From: Turritopsis dohrnii
Lineage: Eukaryota; Cnidaria; Hydrozoa; Anthoathecata; Oceaniidae
Assembly: GCA_027922465.2 (NCBI GenBank)
Contig: BQMF02000617.1
Location: 1-64,000 of the forward strand
DNA: 64,000 nucleotides
Reading direction: 5' to 3'
Part shown: piece by piece, positions 8,834 through 20,992 of the stretch
Position numbering within the stretch: position 1 is the first letter of the stretch
Layout: every line of letters starts with the position of its first letter
Notes under the pieces: model-generated
Database searches by the model: none
What the model was told of the DNA's origin: nothing
Seen by the model: the letters and a program-made list of their open reading frames with translations, nothing else
Program-made: the position numbers and the translations under genes

Positions 8834-11800
8834 ATGACTTCACGAAATACTATTGTTGAATTAAAAGCTCTTGCAAGAGAACGCGGTTTACATGGCTATT
8901 CAAAACTCAGAAAAGCTGAGTTGATCGAATTATTAGCAAACCCACCTGTCCGACCTGTTCCACTACCAAGACCTACTAGGTTTAACCGACCTGTTCCACC
9001 ACCAAGACCTGTTCCATTTATTCCTACCCAACAAGATATGAATTTGTTTGAGCAACAAGAAATGGGAAAATCTCGACCTGTTGTGAAAAGCAAGTTGAAT
9101 GAATGGAGAGATTGGTTAGTAAATCATGTACCTAAAGCTATTAAGGAGAAAGTAGGTGGCGCTTTCAGAGAGATGAAGAAAAAGATTCTCAATCTCTACA
9201 AGAGGAAGACTGATGAAAAAGATGAAAAATTGGTGGAACCAGAAGCGTTTGTCCCCATTGAAATGGCGTTTGAGGGTTCTTACAAAAGGTTCAAGATAAA
9301 CTCAGATGGAAAAAAGGACGTTGATTTGTTTCTCAAAAAGGTTCGGCCCATTTTAAGTGATCTGATTATGGGAGAACTCAAAAACAAAAAATCAATAAAA
9401 ATTCAAGCAACTGTGTGGATCAAATGGAGAAAGGAAGATCTATCCAATCCTGAAGCGACAATCTATGTCGATAAGGCGTTTAATAGCAATATGGAAACAA
9501 TTCACAATGAAAGCGATATATCTGATGTTATTAATAAGATGTTCAATAAGATAATCGAACAGGTTGAAAACCCTGCGTTACCTCAATCCGGCTTTGTTAT
9601 CGATAAAATTTTAAATATTGATGTGGACTTTCACAAGCTAAAATTAACGAGAGGCAGCTCTTACTTGCCGCTACCTAAGAATTTCAGTGGTAAGTATTCG
9701 ATAATCAATCCTAAAAACAAAGATGATGAAGAGTGTTTCAAATGGGCTGTTATTGCAGCTCTCAATCATGATAAGATTAAGAAAAATCCACAAAGGATAA
9801 TGAATCTCAAGAAACATGTTGATAAATATAATTGGGAGGGTTTATCGTTTCCAATGGCGCTAAATAAAATAGATTTGTTTGAGAGGAGGAACCCTGATAT
9901 CGCTGTGCATGTTTTGACAAAAGACGATAAAGAAGGTATCTATATGTGTCGTAAGTCGAAGCATCTTGATCGCAAAGAAACGGTTGTTTTGTTTTTACTA
10001 TGTGAAGAGGAAAAGAGACATTATATAGCTGTAAAGAACTTGAGTGGTGTCTTGAGCAAGGTCAACTCGAATCACAAAAATAAAGAACATTATTGCTTGA
10101 ATTGTCTCAATGGATTCTCAAGTGAGAAAACACGAGATGAACACTTTGAATATTGTAAAAATAATGATGTCGCTAAGATTGAGATGCCAAATGAGGGTAG
10201 CACCGTTAAGTTTCATGACGGTCAGTATCAGCTCAAAGCTCCTTTCATAATGTATGCTGATTTCGAAGCTTTGTCAAAAGAGGTTTGTAAAGAACCGCGT
10301 AGCGTTATTGGATCATCCACTAAAAAGGTTGGTATACATATCCCCACAGGCTTCTGTTGTTATAGCAAATTTGCTCATGGTGAAGTTTCAGACCCTCTAA
10401 CGCTTTATCGAGGTGAAGACTGTGTTTTACGTTTTGTAGATCATGCGGTAGGTGAAGTGAAAAGGCTATACAATATGTTTCCTAAACAGAGAATGCGAGA
10501 CCTCACATATGAAGAGGAACAAGGATTTACCGATTCAGATAAATGTCATATATGTCTGAAAGAATTTGAAAAAGATAATATTAAGGTTAGGGATCACTGT
10601 CATTTTACTGGTAAATTTCGTGGAGCTGCACATCAGTCTTGTAATCTCCGTTACAAAGTGCCTAAATACATCCCGATCGTCTTTCACAATTTGAGCGGAT
10701 ATGATGCTCATCTATTTATCAAAGAACTAGCCAAACAGTATGGAGATGAAGGGATTGCCGTCATCGCTGAAAACAAAGAAAAATATATCTCTTTCTCATT
10801 GGATGTTAAGGTTGGTGAATACATTGATAAAAATGGGGTGACTAGGGTTCAAAAGATACAGTTGAGATTCATCGATAGCGTGCGTTTCATGGCTAGTAGT
10901 CTGGATAACTTGGTAAACAATCTATCTGACGATCAGTGTAAAAACCTTCGAAAATTCTTCAAGGGTAATGAGCAATTCAAACTACTGAGAAGAAAAGGAG
11001 TTTATCCTTATGAATACATTGATTCTTTTGATAAGTTTAACGAAACTAAGCTCCCACCAAAAGATGCTTTCTACAGCAAGTTGAACATGAAAGGTATCAG
11101 TGATGCTGATTATACACATGCGCAGAATGTGTGGAAACACATGAAAAATAAAAATATGGGTGCGTATCATGATCTCTACCTCAAGACAGACGTTCTATTG
11201 CTTGCTGATGTTTTTGAGACTTTTAGGGAAACATGTATAACAAACTATAAACTGGATCCTGCACATTTTTACACTGCTCCGGGACTAGCTTGGCAAGCCT
11301 GTTTGAAAAAGACAGAGGTTGAGCTGGATCTGTTGTCAGATATGGATGTTTCTGTTCGTAGAGCAAGGTATTAGAGGAGGTCTCTGTCAGGCTGTTCATA
11401 GACATGCTAAAGCTAATAACAAGTATATGGATGCTAAATATAAGAAGACTGAAGAAAGTAGCTATCTCCAATATCTTGATGCAAATAATCTATATGGATG
11501 GGCTATGATTCAGAAGCTACCGACAGGGAATTTCAAGTGGGAAGATGCTAATAAATTTACCACCGATTTCATTTCAAAGTTGGCTGAGAAAGATGGTAAA
11601 TATGGTTATCTTCTTGAAGTTGATGTGAACTATCCTCAGGAGCTTCATGATTCACATAACGATCTTCCGTTTATGCCTGAGCCAAAGAAGATCAATGGTG
11701 TAGAAAAGCTAACTCCATGTCTTTCAGACAAGAAGAACTATATTATTCATATCCGTGCACTTGATCAAGCGCTGAAGCATGGTCTTGTTCTTGAGAAGGT

Positions 11801-12689
11801 TCATAGAGTACTGAGATTTAGACAAAGCGCATGGTTGAAGCCGTACATCGATTTCAACACCAATTTGCGTACTAAATCAAAGAATGACTTTGAAAAGGAC
11901 TTTTTCAAGCTCATGAACAATTCAGTCTTTGGTAAAACTATGGAGAATCAACGTAAACATAAAGACATACGCTTGGCTACCAAGAAAGAACAATATGAGA
12001 AGCTGGTGATGAAACCTAATTTCAAGGGTAGTATCTGTTTCAGTGAATATTTGATGGCTGCTGAAATGCAAAAGATCAAACTCGTGTTGAACAAGCCGAT
12101 CTATCTGGGACCTACAGTTCTTGATTTGTCAAAGACGATTATGTACGAGTTTCATTATGATTATATGAAACCAAAATATGGTGACAATCTAAAGCTCTGC
12201 TATATGGATACAGACAGCTTTGTCTATCACATCAAAACCGACGACTTCTACAAAGATATTGCCGATGATGTAGCTTTGAGATTCGACACTTCAGCGTATG
12301 ATAAGAAAGATAACAGACCTTTACCCATAGGTTTGAATTAGAAAGTCATCGGTCTAATGAAAGATGAGTTGGGTGGTAAGATAATGACAGAGTTTGTCGC
12401 TCTAAGAGCGAAGACCTATGCATATAAACAGCTGGATGGAAAAGAAGACAAGAAGTGCAAGGGAGTCAAGAAGTGTGTAGTAAAGAAGACCATGGGGTTT
12501 GATGATTACAAGAGATGCTTGTTCGATGGTAAGAATGTTTACAGAGAACAGATGACCTTTCAATCGATTAAGCATGATGTTCACACTATAAAAACAAACA
12601 AACTCGCTCTCAATGCGGATGATGACAAAAGAATTATTGTAAAAGATGGTATTGCTACATATGCTAGAGGACATTATAGATATGTATAA
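8834..12689 (+). pseudogene. protein-primed family B DNA polymerase (Polinton PolB), broken
   Basis: This copies the element's DNA by protein priming. Coding spans about 1,280 codons in two frames: 8834 to about 11345, then from about 11345 on. A SAP domain occupies residues 5-36, followed by a proline-rich linker (37-66). A C2H2-like finger lies near 421-441. The exonuclease motifs are YADFEAL (about 473), HNLSGYDAH (about 617) and KTDVLLLADVF (about 784). A Cys/His cluster like that of endonuclease VII (CHIC to HQSCN, about 571-602) lies between the first two. The polymerase motifs are DANNLYGWAM (about 11480), NNSVFGKTMEN (about 11920) and YMDTDSF (about 12202). It is disabled by a one-base frameshift near 11345 and an in-frame TAG at 12339-12341. 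Confidence 0.85.
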
Positions 12690-12740
12690 GATAACAAAGA
12701 GGTAAGAGGTAAAAAAAAAAATAAAAAATAAACGATACCT

Positions 12741-12773
12741 ATGGATATTGACTTTGAAGATCTTTTTGACTAA
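12741..12773 (+). other. acidic 10-codon micro-ORF downstream of PolB
   Basis: ATG to TAA encodes MDIDFEDLFD about 50 bases after the PolB stop. It resembles the acidic, Phe-tipped tails of single-strand DNA-binding proteins. It may be chance, or the remnant end of a gene. Confidence 0.15.
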
Positions 12774-13460
12774 ATCGATGATCTGTGTGTGTCTGTGCGT
12801 TATATGTATTGTTAGCTTATTTATATTATAAAGTTTAAACTGCTACAAACTGCTTTTTACTACAATCGGGTATTTCCCCATGGACACTTTTATTAGATAT
12901 TTAATTGTTTACATTTATGAGTAATTTGTGGTTATAATAATAGAAACTACTTACGTAATCAAAATAACACGTTTCGTAACTCATATCACGTTATGAAAAA
13001 CAAAGATCTTAGATGATAATATTAGCTATAGTAGGGAAATTCCCTGAAAATCATATGATTTGGGCTAGCATCCGCACTTTCCTATCTGTTCCTTTTTTCA
13101 TCTTGTAGCTTTCTGCCTAGTAGTGGCTTAGGCCTTGCAGGGAGCAACTCATTTAAAAAAAAAGAAAAAGAAAAAGAAAGGGTATCAGTGCTGTAAGTAC
13201 TTTAAACTTTAAATATAAGAGCACAGAACAATCGTTTTACTTGGAAGATCTTAAACCCATCAAAAATAAAAACACGCGCTTTATGTGGCTTTTTTCACTA
13301 TGTAAAATAAATTGTATCGATTGAAGATGCAATTCAATGGTTCCCTGTGATGAAAAATCTAACCTCAACCCATGTTCAGCATGCGTCCAGTTCACGAAAA
13401 ATAAAATGAAGAATTGGCAACGATGATAAGTTTGCCCATGTTGTAGAGTATTGAATATAA
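12774..13460. other. non-coding stretch right of the Polinton
   Basis: No open frame or known motif is seen. An A/G-rich run (about 13153-13185) is present. The right terminus of the Polinton probably lies here or just left of it, but the left end is outside the window, so its inverted repeat cannot be matched. Confidence 0.4.
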
Positions 13461-15366
13461 CTGGTAATAATTTTTACCAGTTTTAGCCATTGTGAGTTGA
13501 ACCAAGAGAGAGGATTGGTCAATTAAATATTTACCATTACCATATTTACCTAATCATAATGAAAATTTTTACCCTGGAGACACGAATTATAAACAAACTT
13601 CGCAACACTTAAAATGCCCTACTACTGACCAAAAACTATTTTTTTGATAAACAGAAAATGCAAAGTAACTCCTACGTAAAACAAATCATAATAAAACTAA
13701 TGCAAACCTATAGACCAAAGAATCCAACATCCCACTATTATAATAATGTGTATAATGCATATGTGTATCACTGGAACTGAACAGAATAAAGGTTTCGAAA
13801 ACTTATTCTTTACCCTGGAGACGTGAAACAAACATTGCAACACTTAAAATGCCCTACTTCAGACCAAAATCATGTTTTAACATGCAGAAGATTTAATGCA
13901 GAAACAAATGGCAATACAACAAAGAAGTATAATATCGTATACACAGAATAAAAGTAACTTTAGTGTAAAAAAAGCAATACATAATGCAGAACACCAAAGC
14001 AAACATTGAATAACATTACAAAATGTGAATTGAAAACAAATCGATACCTTCCAAATGTGTTTCTTTCGTGTTGAAGTTACATTGGACAGAATTTTTGAAA
14101 TTGATAATCTGCTCTTCACCAACCATCAACATCATGATTTAAACCATGAGTTCCATTTCTTTATATGGTTATTGTATTTTTTATTTTGTTTATGTAAAAG
14201 AAAAAAGATTTCAAATGCATAATGATTCAAATACCTAACCGTATTATGACAAACAAAACAAACAAACAATAAAAAAGGAACTTCGAGAACATATATTAAA
14301 CTTAAAAATAATAATTAAAGACACAAACTTAATAAGAGAATTTGTATAGCTAAAGATTTTTTAACAAATGAAAACATTCAAAAAGTATACAAAAAAACTT
14401 AATCATACAATGACGATATCGAAAGAAAGACAAAACAAACTAAAAGAAACCTTGAGAAAGCATTAACCTTAAAAAACACAACCGTAATGACAGAACATTG
14501 ACATCTGTGGAACCATTTTTAAACTCAGTGAAAATCTCCTCTGGCTAATTCACAACAGTTATTCTTTACTCATCCAGCATACTAACTGTCTTCTCAGTAA
14601 ATACATCTATATTATTTTAACTTTGGTTTAACTTCAAACAAAAGACGATTATATATACCTTTCAATAATCAATTCACATCATCATCATGTTAGTAAACAT
14701 TTTTTTGCTCTTCTGCTGCAGCCATTTTTTAAACACTTCTAAACTCTTTACTTTCTATATTTCATACCTGTAAACAAATAACTAAGTAAAGTATTCACTT
14801 TCCAGCACACTTTTCTACTGCAAACATGTACTAAATACTAAACATAGCATAGTATGCTATGTAAACTTTCTTTAGCTTCCAGTAAGTTTCTACTGTACAT
14901 GCACAGAAATATGCTTTCTCCCACTCAATCTTGCCAGCATCTTTTGCTGAAAAACATAAAACAGACTTCTTGTTTGCCAACACTGTTTTTGACTTGATAT
15001 TGGTCCAGTATTGATCGAAGATTAAAGGTTTTTGTAATAAGAAATTCACCCAGTCTTGCTTCGTGCTTAACCAAATTCACCTTCGTCTGCTTCTGTCTGT
15101 AGACTAACGGATTTACTAACCGATTCCGCCGCCATCGATTTTTGATTTTCGGCAGCCAATCAAAATGGCAAAAAAAAAACTTTCTTGCGTTTTGATTGGC
15201 TTAAAGAAAACTGACGTTAGATCCTCTGTAATCGTGAATGTGTCTTGCGTGGTCGAACTGCCGCTATATGACCACGATTAAGAAGATTTTGACCGTTAAA
15301 AAAAACAACAACAAAGACTCTCTAAGTTAAATGTGTTGCACACGATTGCGGATTATTATAAGTAGA
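13461..15366 (-). mobile_element. non-autonomous Helitron, long family (copy 1)
   Basis: The right end, read on the minus strand, begins TCTACTTATAATAATCCGC and continues with the GTGTGCAACAC and AGAG segments shared with the copies at 29320 and 43823. The left end has the hairpin CTGGTAA...TTACCAG, with CTGG in place of the usual CTAG. Internal stretches, for example about 14110-14155 and 14700-14820, match the reverse complements of 31010-31060 and 45800-45900. It has no coding capacity. The degraded terminal tetranucleotide suggests an old copy. Confidence 0.65.
13571..13890. repeat. direct repeat inside Helitron copy 1
   Basis: A segment beginning TACCCTGGAGAC and containing CAACACTTAAAATGCCCTAC occurs at about 13570-13660 and again at about 13810-13890. 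It is a roughly 240-bp internal tandem duplication. Confidence 0.6.
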
Positions 15367-15970
15367 TGATGATATTAGTGAGACAATTGGGGAAGAATGA
15401 GAAGAGTGAATGAAATTATTGATATAGTCAGTGCACCAAATCATTGCGCACTTAAAAAATACATCCAAACAGCTTGATTATTTACATTAGACTACTTGAA
15501 TACAATAAAAAAACGCAACAAATGCTTCAATTTACTAAATAAACCTGATTTATTGCCCTAACATTGACAAAAATGCAGAATCAGTAATTTCTTTGAGTCA
15601 CAGGGAAAAAATGTTGATAATTAGTTAACATCAGCTTCGACAGACTTTATATGCCCGCTGTTACGGCTGCAATATTTCAACTTTCTCTGTGATAAATATA
15701 AGTCATATTGTCTTGCTTACCCACACAAATCAGTTTTTTTGTGCAGACTATGCTCAAAATTATGAAAATTAGCTGCGCAATGATTTGCGACACATTTTGT
15801 ACCCTGTAGCAATTGATTTCGCACCACATGACACTCTAAAGACTGCATCATTTTCGAACTATCGCATTCCATATTCTGAATTTTGAGTGTGATACGATTA
15901 TGCCACGAGTTCAATTTCTTTCTCTACTTGGATAGTGTTGAGTAAGGACATATATTTTGTCATCGTAATG
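15367..15970. other. spacer without recognisable genes
   Basis: It lies between Helitron copy 1 and the pogo-like transposase. I see only short chance ORFs. Confidence 0.4.
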
Positions 15971-15974
15971 CCTT

Positions 15975-17504
15975 CAACAAAGTTAGTCAAAAAACTTTAG
16001 CACCATTGACTGAAGAGGATTTGAAACGAGCCGTAAGCCTGTGTAATTCTTCAGCTTCCTCCATTCAATCAATAGCAAAAGAGATAAGATAATCCGTATA
16101 TTATTTTACTGATATATGCCTATTGTCATTTAAAGATAAAAGAGATTGAGAACAAGTATTATTTCCGGTTCTTTTATTTATTATGTTGGGGTTTTTCTAG
16201 TGTAGTGTTGCTGAATCTTCTCTTCGATTTCGTTTAAAGACGGAGAGGGAAGGATCTGCCTTAGGTGAGTAGAGCTGCAACCTTTTCCCCAGGGTTTTTT
16301 CAACATTTTCATTTTATACTTTTCAAAAGGTTGAAAATACTAATATCTCTGCTATATTATGCTCTTTTGATAAAGGTAAACCTGGACGTAAATGCATCTT
16401 TACTCCAGAGGAAGAAGAAAGGCTGAAAAATTGCATAACTGCCGTTTGTGAATACGGATTTAGCCCAACATTGCTTAAGATCATGGTAAAGTATATATAT
16501 GATATATATGTATATTTTTGGTTTGTATGGTTTTCTTTCAGAAATAGCATTGAAAGTTTTAATGTTTTTAGGATTTAGTCAAGGAGAATGTTTCATTGAA
16601 CAACATCAAGACGCCCTTTAATTCTAATCGTCCAGGCAGAACATGGATGAAACTGTTTATAAACAGAAGATAGCTTCAATGATAAGTATTTCCCGTAAAC
16701 ACTGCCAACCCATTTGTCATGTATGACTTCTATGACAATTAAGAAAAGCTTCTAACAGATAATTTAGGCCTTACAGCTGACAACATTTGGAACTGTGATG
16801 AGTCTGGATTTCCTACCGATCCGGAAAAACCCAAAGTCATCGGCCCAAGAACCAACCTGTGATCAAACTTTCTTTCGGTGCGTGGAGAGAAAACACCACT
16901 ACCCTACCCTTTGAAATGCTGGTGGTAAAGTTTTGGATCCTCTCATATTTCAGGGCAAACATTTTCAGTCCAAATGGAGAGGAAGCCAAGCCTTACCAAA
17001 ACACATATTACACCGTTACACCCAATGGTTGGATGGACAGCACAGTGTTTGCAGATTGGCTTGATAAATTTGCAGACCAGAATACTGGGAGACCATTATT
17101 GCTGCTGTATGATGGACACGTGAGCCACCTTTCAATACCCGTTATAGAGCGTGAGTTGGATGACAATATTCATCTTCTGAAATTTCCTCCTAATGTTACC
17201 GTTATATTACAGCCACTCGAAAAGTGTTTCTTTGGTCCATTAAAGCGTCCATGGGAAAAGGTGCTGAATGAAGATATTAACACTTTTAGTTTGACCAAGA
17301 AAGTGGACAAAGTTGAATTTGTCAACTTATTGGGAAAAATGTAGCATGAAGGAACAACCCCCAAATAATGTCACAGCCGGCTTCGAAACAACTGATATTT
17401 GGCCATTAAATCGGGATAAGTACAACACATCTCGATTTGATGTTCGCATTTTTCGACATTATGAGGAGTGGGTAGCATCAAAGAAGCCTCCTCTTGATTG
17501 GTGA
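15975..17504 (+). pseudogene. pogo/Tigger/jerky-type DDE transposase, decayed, intron-containing
   Basis: Pieces in order: a psq-like helix-turn-helix segment (about 16005-16090), a FTPEEEERLKN segment (16400 on), a probable intron with GT at 16485 and AG at 16572, then NCDESGF (about 16795) carrying the first catalytic Asp, the open frame 16859-17344 with DGHVSH carrying the second Asp, and QPLEKCFFGPLK where the family normally has a third Asp. A C-terminal piece is at 17313-17504. Stops and frame changes occur near 16660-16680, 16860 and 17342. Domain DDE_1 transposases cut and paste DNA with TA target duplications. This copy is dead. The third catalytic position reads E instead of the usual D. 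Confidence 0.65.
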
Positions 17505-18020
17505 AACTGCCATAATGGGAAAGATCCCCCGGAAGCAGCGAATCAACATCATACAAGTACACCTATAGCAGTGGAAAAGAACCCCACACAACAGCATCTT
17601 CAACTTGAAGATCCCACTGCTACATCCAGTACAACAGCTGCTTCGGATGGTATCCTAATAATCTTAAAGAACTTTTAGTAGGTAAAATTGTTTGTATGAG
17701 ATAAATATCTACAGGGCATTCATTCTCATACTCTTATGATGTTTTAGACTTTTCTGTATGCTACCATTATAACATCACTCTTTCCTTCAATAGATACTGA
17801 TGATATAGAAAATTTGGAAAAGAGTATAGATTTTTATTGAAACTACTTTTGTTTTCACTGTTTTCAATTCAATTCATTTCTCTTTATCTTTCATCTTCAA
17901 GTTTATGACACTAACTTTTAAAACCTTTTTTTATTTAGACGATGCTTCTTCAATCGCTAATAGTAAGAGTCAATTAATGCCTTCTTTCTCTATGATGTTT
18001 CTGTATATACAAGTGTGTGA
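17505..18020. other. spacer without recognisable genes
   Basis: It contains the possible 3' part of the pogo-like gene region; only short chance frames are seen. Confidence 0.35.
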
Positions 18021-18021
18021 C

Positions 18022-18382
18022 TACCAGACGCTATTTCCTTTTCGCACCCCCCTCTTAATCTACCTACCTTGCGTCAGTAAAATTTTGTGAAAATTGATGA
18101 ACATGGATTTAACGCAACCTAATTTTAGCAAATTACCCCTTAATTACGGAGAATTGCCAGTAGGTAAAATAAAAGTTTTGCTAAAGTTAAATTTTCCGCA
18201 ACTTTAATTTAGCGAAAATATGCTCATTCGACGCAAAAACAGTCGGCCTAAGGTATCTGCCATATTTTTTTACTGTGTTGGCTCTTAATGATGGAGATAA
18301 AAAATTACCCAAACCCTAACCCTTAACTGAGACCCTAAAACATCCTGGATAGAGAATGGGGGTGCGAAAAGGAAATAGCACC
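18022..18382. mobile_element. MITE-like inverted-repeat element
   Basis: GCTATTTCCTTTTCGCACCC at about 18027-18049 is repeated inverted at about 18357-18378, giving a roughly 350-bp element with about 22-bp inverted ends and no ORF. Its right end abuts the left outer edge of the large inverted repeat. The same end motif (GGAAATAGCGCCC) reappears at the right outer edge of that repeat, near 25118. Confidence 0.55.
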
Positions 18383-19197
18383 ACTGAAAGAATATAATGT
18401 AATTTTTGTTAGTTTTCTTGATATTGTATCCTATCAATGTATCAATGTAATGTACATTTTAGTTATATTGCGATTCAAAGACCTTATTAATTCAAATGTC
18501 CAAATACCAAACTGTGCTCCCTTGCCTCATTTTGATGTGGTAATTTGATGAATATTATCAGAAATTGGCCCAGTATTAATTTTCAGTTATGAATAACATA
18601 ATACTAAGTAATGTCACAATATAAAAATTCAAAACAAAGTCGAATTTGATAATCTGATAATGTGTATTCAAGTATTTGATTTTGTCAATGTGGGATGGAG
18701 ATAGAAAAGAGAAGGAAAACAAAATGCTTCATGAATCAATCATTTCCTATTATTTTGTACACTGAATAAGTATATACAGATTCAAAAAATTTCTGACAGT
18801 CATAGTGGCAAAAAGAGCATGAGTAAAGATGACCTATTCTAAAAAACGCAGCGTTTTCAAAAGCATAAAGAAGCACTAGGAAGTAAACCAACAAGAAATA
18901 CATAACAGGCATCTTCTAAACTTTGCCAGAATGTTCAGGTAACTTAACCCCAACTTTAAATGTCAATCAACAAAATTCAATTCAATTCCATGTTTCTTTC
19001 AAATGAATGATGAAAAACATTTTTGAATGTTTCCTGATAGTATTAGTCTCTAACCACTGGAAATGCCAGACACATCACACTTGTTACTCCTGTCTTGGTT
19101 CAGCAGTTCCATTGTTTCAAGTATATACAGCAGATATTCCACGACCATAATAGTGATTCGTCTTAATTCATTGATATCAATTACTCTTGATAATGCA

Positions 19198-20197
19198 TCT
19201 ATATATTAATAGCCGATTCTCTGTCTGTCTGTCTGTCTGTTTGTTTGTTTGTTTGTTTGTAAGTCACGCAAAATGGTAGATTGAGTTGTGAGCGAAATTA
19301 TTTCTTTTTTTGTGTGCGACGTGAGTTCGAAGCAAATACATTGCAACCCCAATCGAACGTGGCTTTTTTTGGCTGATGAACTAATAGGAATAACGTTTTG
19401 TTTTTATCATTACTGTTAGTTTTATATTCCACGTTGACTTGGCTTTGAAAACAGTACATCAACTAAGAAACTAACTGATTAAACATTTTGGACAAAAAGC
19501 AGCAGTGGCAGAACGTGGCAGCATGTGCGGTTTGCCAGTGTATCCTAACGCTTTCCTGACTGTCTGAGACGGGTGAACTTTTTTCGAACAATCAAAATGT
19601 TTAAAAACCGTAGGTAAAAAAAAAAGAATCATGAAACAAAATATTTTTTTTTTTGCTTTTGTCTTAATAGTTGTCTTAATTTCTTTTAATCGATTTCTTT
19701 TAATCTATTTTAATCTGATCGAACGTTTTTTATTCACTTCATTCATTTGGCACGTGCATTTTTTTCTCCTCCCGTGTGATCTTTTTAAGAAGAGAAACCA
19801 TTTTTTCACCTACTTCTGACAGCACCCATGTTAGAGCGCGTAAAACAAAAGCTAATAATAAGTTGAAAAGTTTTTTCTCTCTGCGTTTTGAGTGAATTGT
19901 TAAACTGATACTTGATTGGTTTAAAATCGTAAATAAAAACCATGTGAAGTTCACGTTCGGAATGCATTGTGTAAAGCATTTTAAATGCGACCGCGACAAT
20001 GAACGGCTGAGTTAATAACATGCAAGATTTGAAACACCAGGAACGTATTTCTCTTAACGTGCAAACGAGCTTTATTAAGCGATAAAGCCAGCAGCAAAGG
20101 AAGTCTTATCGCTGGTTTTAAGTGCAATAATTTGGAGCAGGTGGTGATACAACGCAGGCTGAACATGGGCGGCGAGCGACGCCGCCTTGGCGGCTAG
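19198..20197 (+). mobile_element. non-autonomous Helitron, short family (copy 1), nested in the left arm
   Basis: It begins TCTATATATTAATAGCC after an A and ends with a GGCGGC...GCCGCC hairpin, then TTGGCGGCTAG before a T. This is the Helitron pattern of 5' TC, 3' hairpin plus CTRR and insertion between A and T. It contains a GTCT/GTTT microsatellite (about 19216-19260). The opposite arm (about 22430-22460) holds the uninterrupted site, confirming both ends. Length is 1,000 bp, with no ORF of note. Confidence 0.9.
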
Positions 20198-20992
20198 TTA
20201 TACACCTAAAATTAGTAAAACCAACAAACAAATTATTAAAAGCATAAATTTTCCATTCGCGATACTGAAAGTAATCAAAATCATTTATATATTTAACAAT
20301 TATGTAATTATATCATTTTATATATATATTTTTAGAAATAACTCAAGTATATAACATCTAAAGTTATAACAATTACACAAAAACATATGTAGTTCCACTC
20401 CTTGTAGTGGCTGCTTCGGCCTTGAGTGGGGTGAGTGATTAAAAAAAAAAAAATGAACTGATTTATTTCTTTACTCTTCATTGTTGTTTATTTTTAATTA
20501 TCTTATCCAATTAAAGAATTCATAAGCTGTATATATACAGCTATTTTACCTTCAGTTACCTCTCTCACCCAGGCACACGTATAAATTAAATGTAAATACT
20601 AAACAGAGTTTACTGATATTGAATTCCAAATCAGAGAATATTTTTCAATATAGATGGATATATATATATTGTCTACATTTTTTGTTGTTAAACATTCCAA
20701 TTTGATCACAAAAGGCAACTAAGATTGTATATTGTATATATATACTCTTTTAAATAGACAAATTCCATGTTGACGTATACTCTGTTTTGATGCCTCATTG
20801 CATTGAGACAAAATTGACAAAATTGCCGACAAAAGTAACATTAAATTTTATCATTATCACTGGACTTTTATGTCTTGGTTTGTGTTGTATGTGGAAATAA
20901 AAACAGAGAGTGGATCAAAATACAACGCCAACTTGAATAAACATGGCTTAAAGATTAAAACGAATGGAGAAGAGATAGCAGTTTTTTGCGGA

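Noticed and set aside
18308..18345. CCCTAA-like telomeric repeats
   Set aside because: Only two or three imperfect units inside a MITE; too few for an interstitial telomere array.
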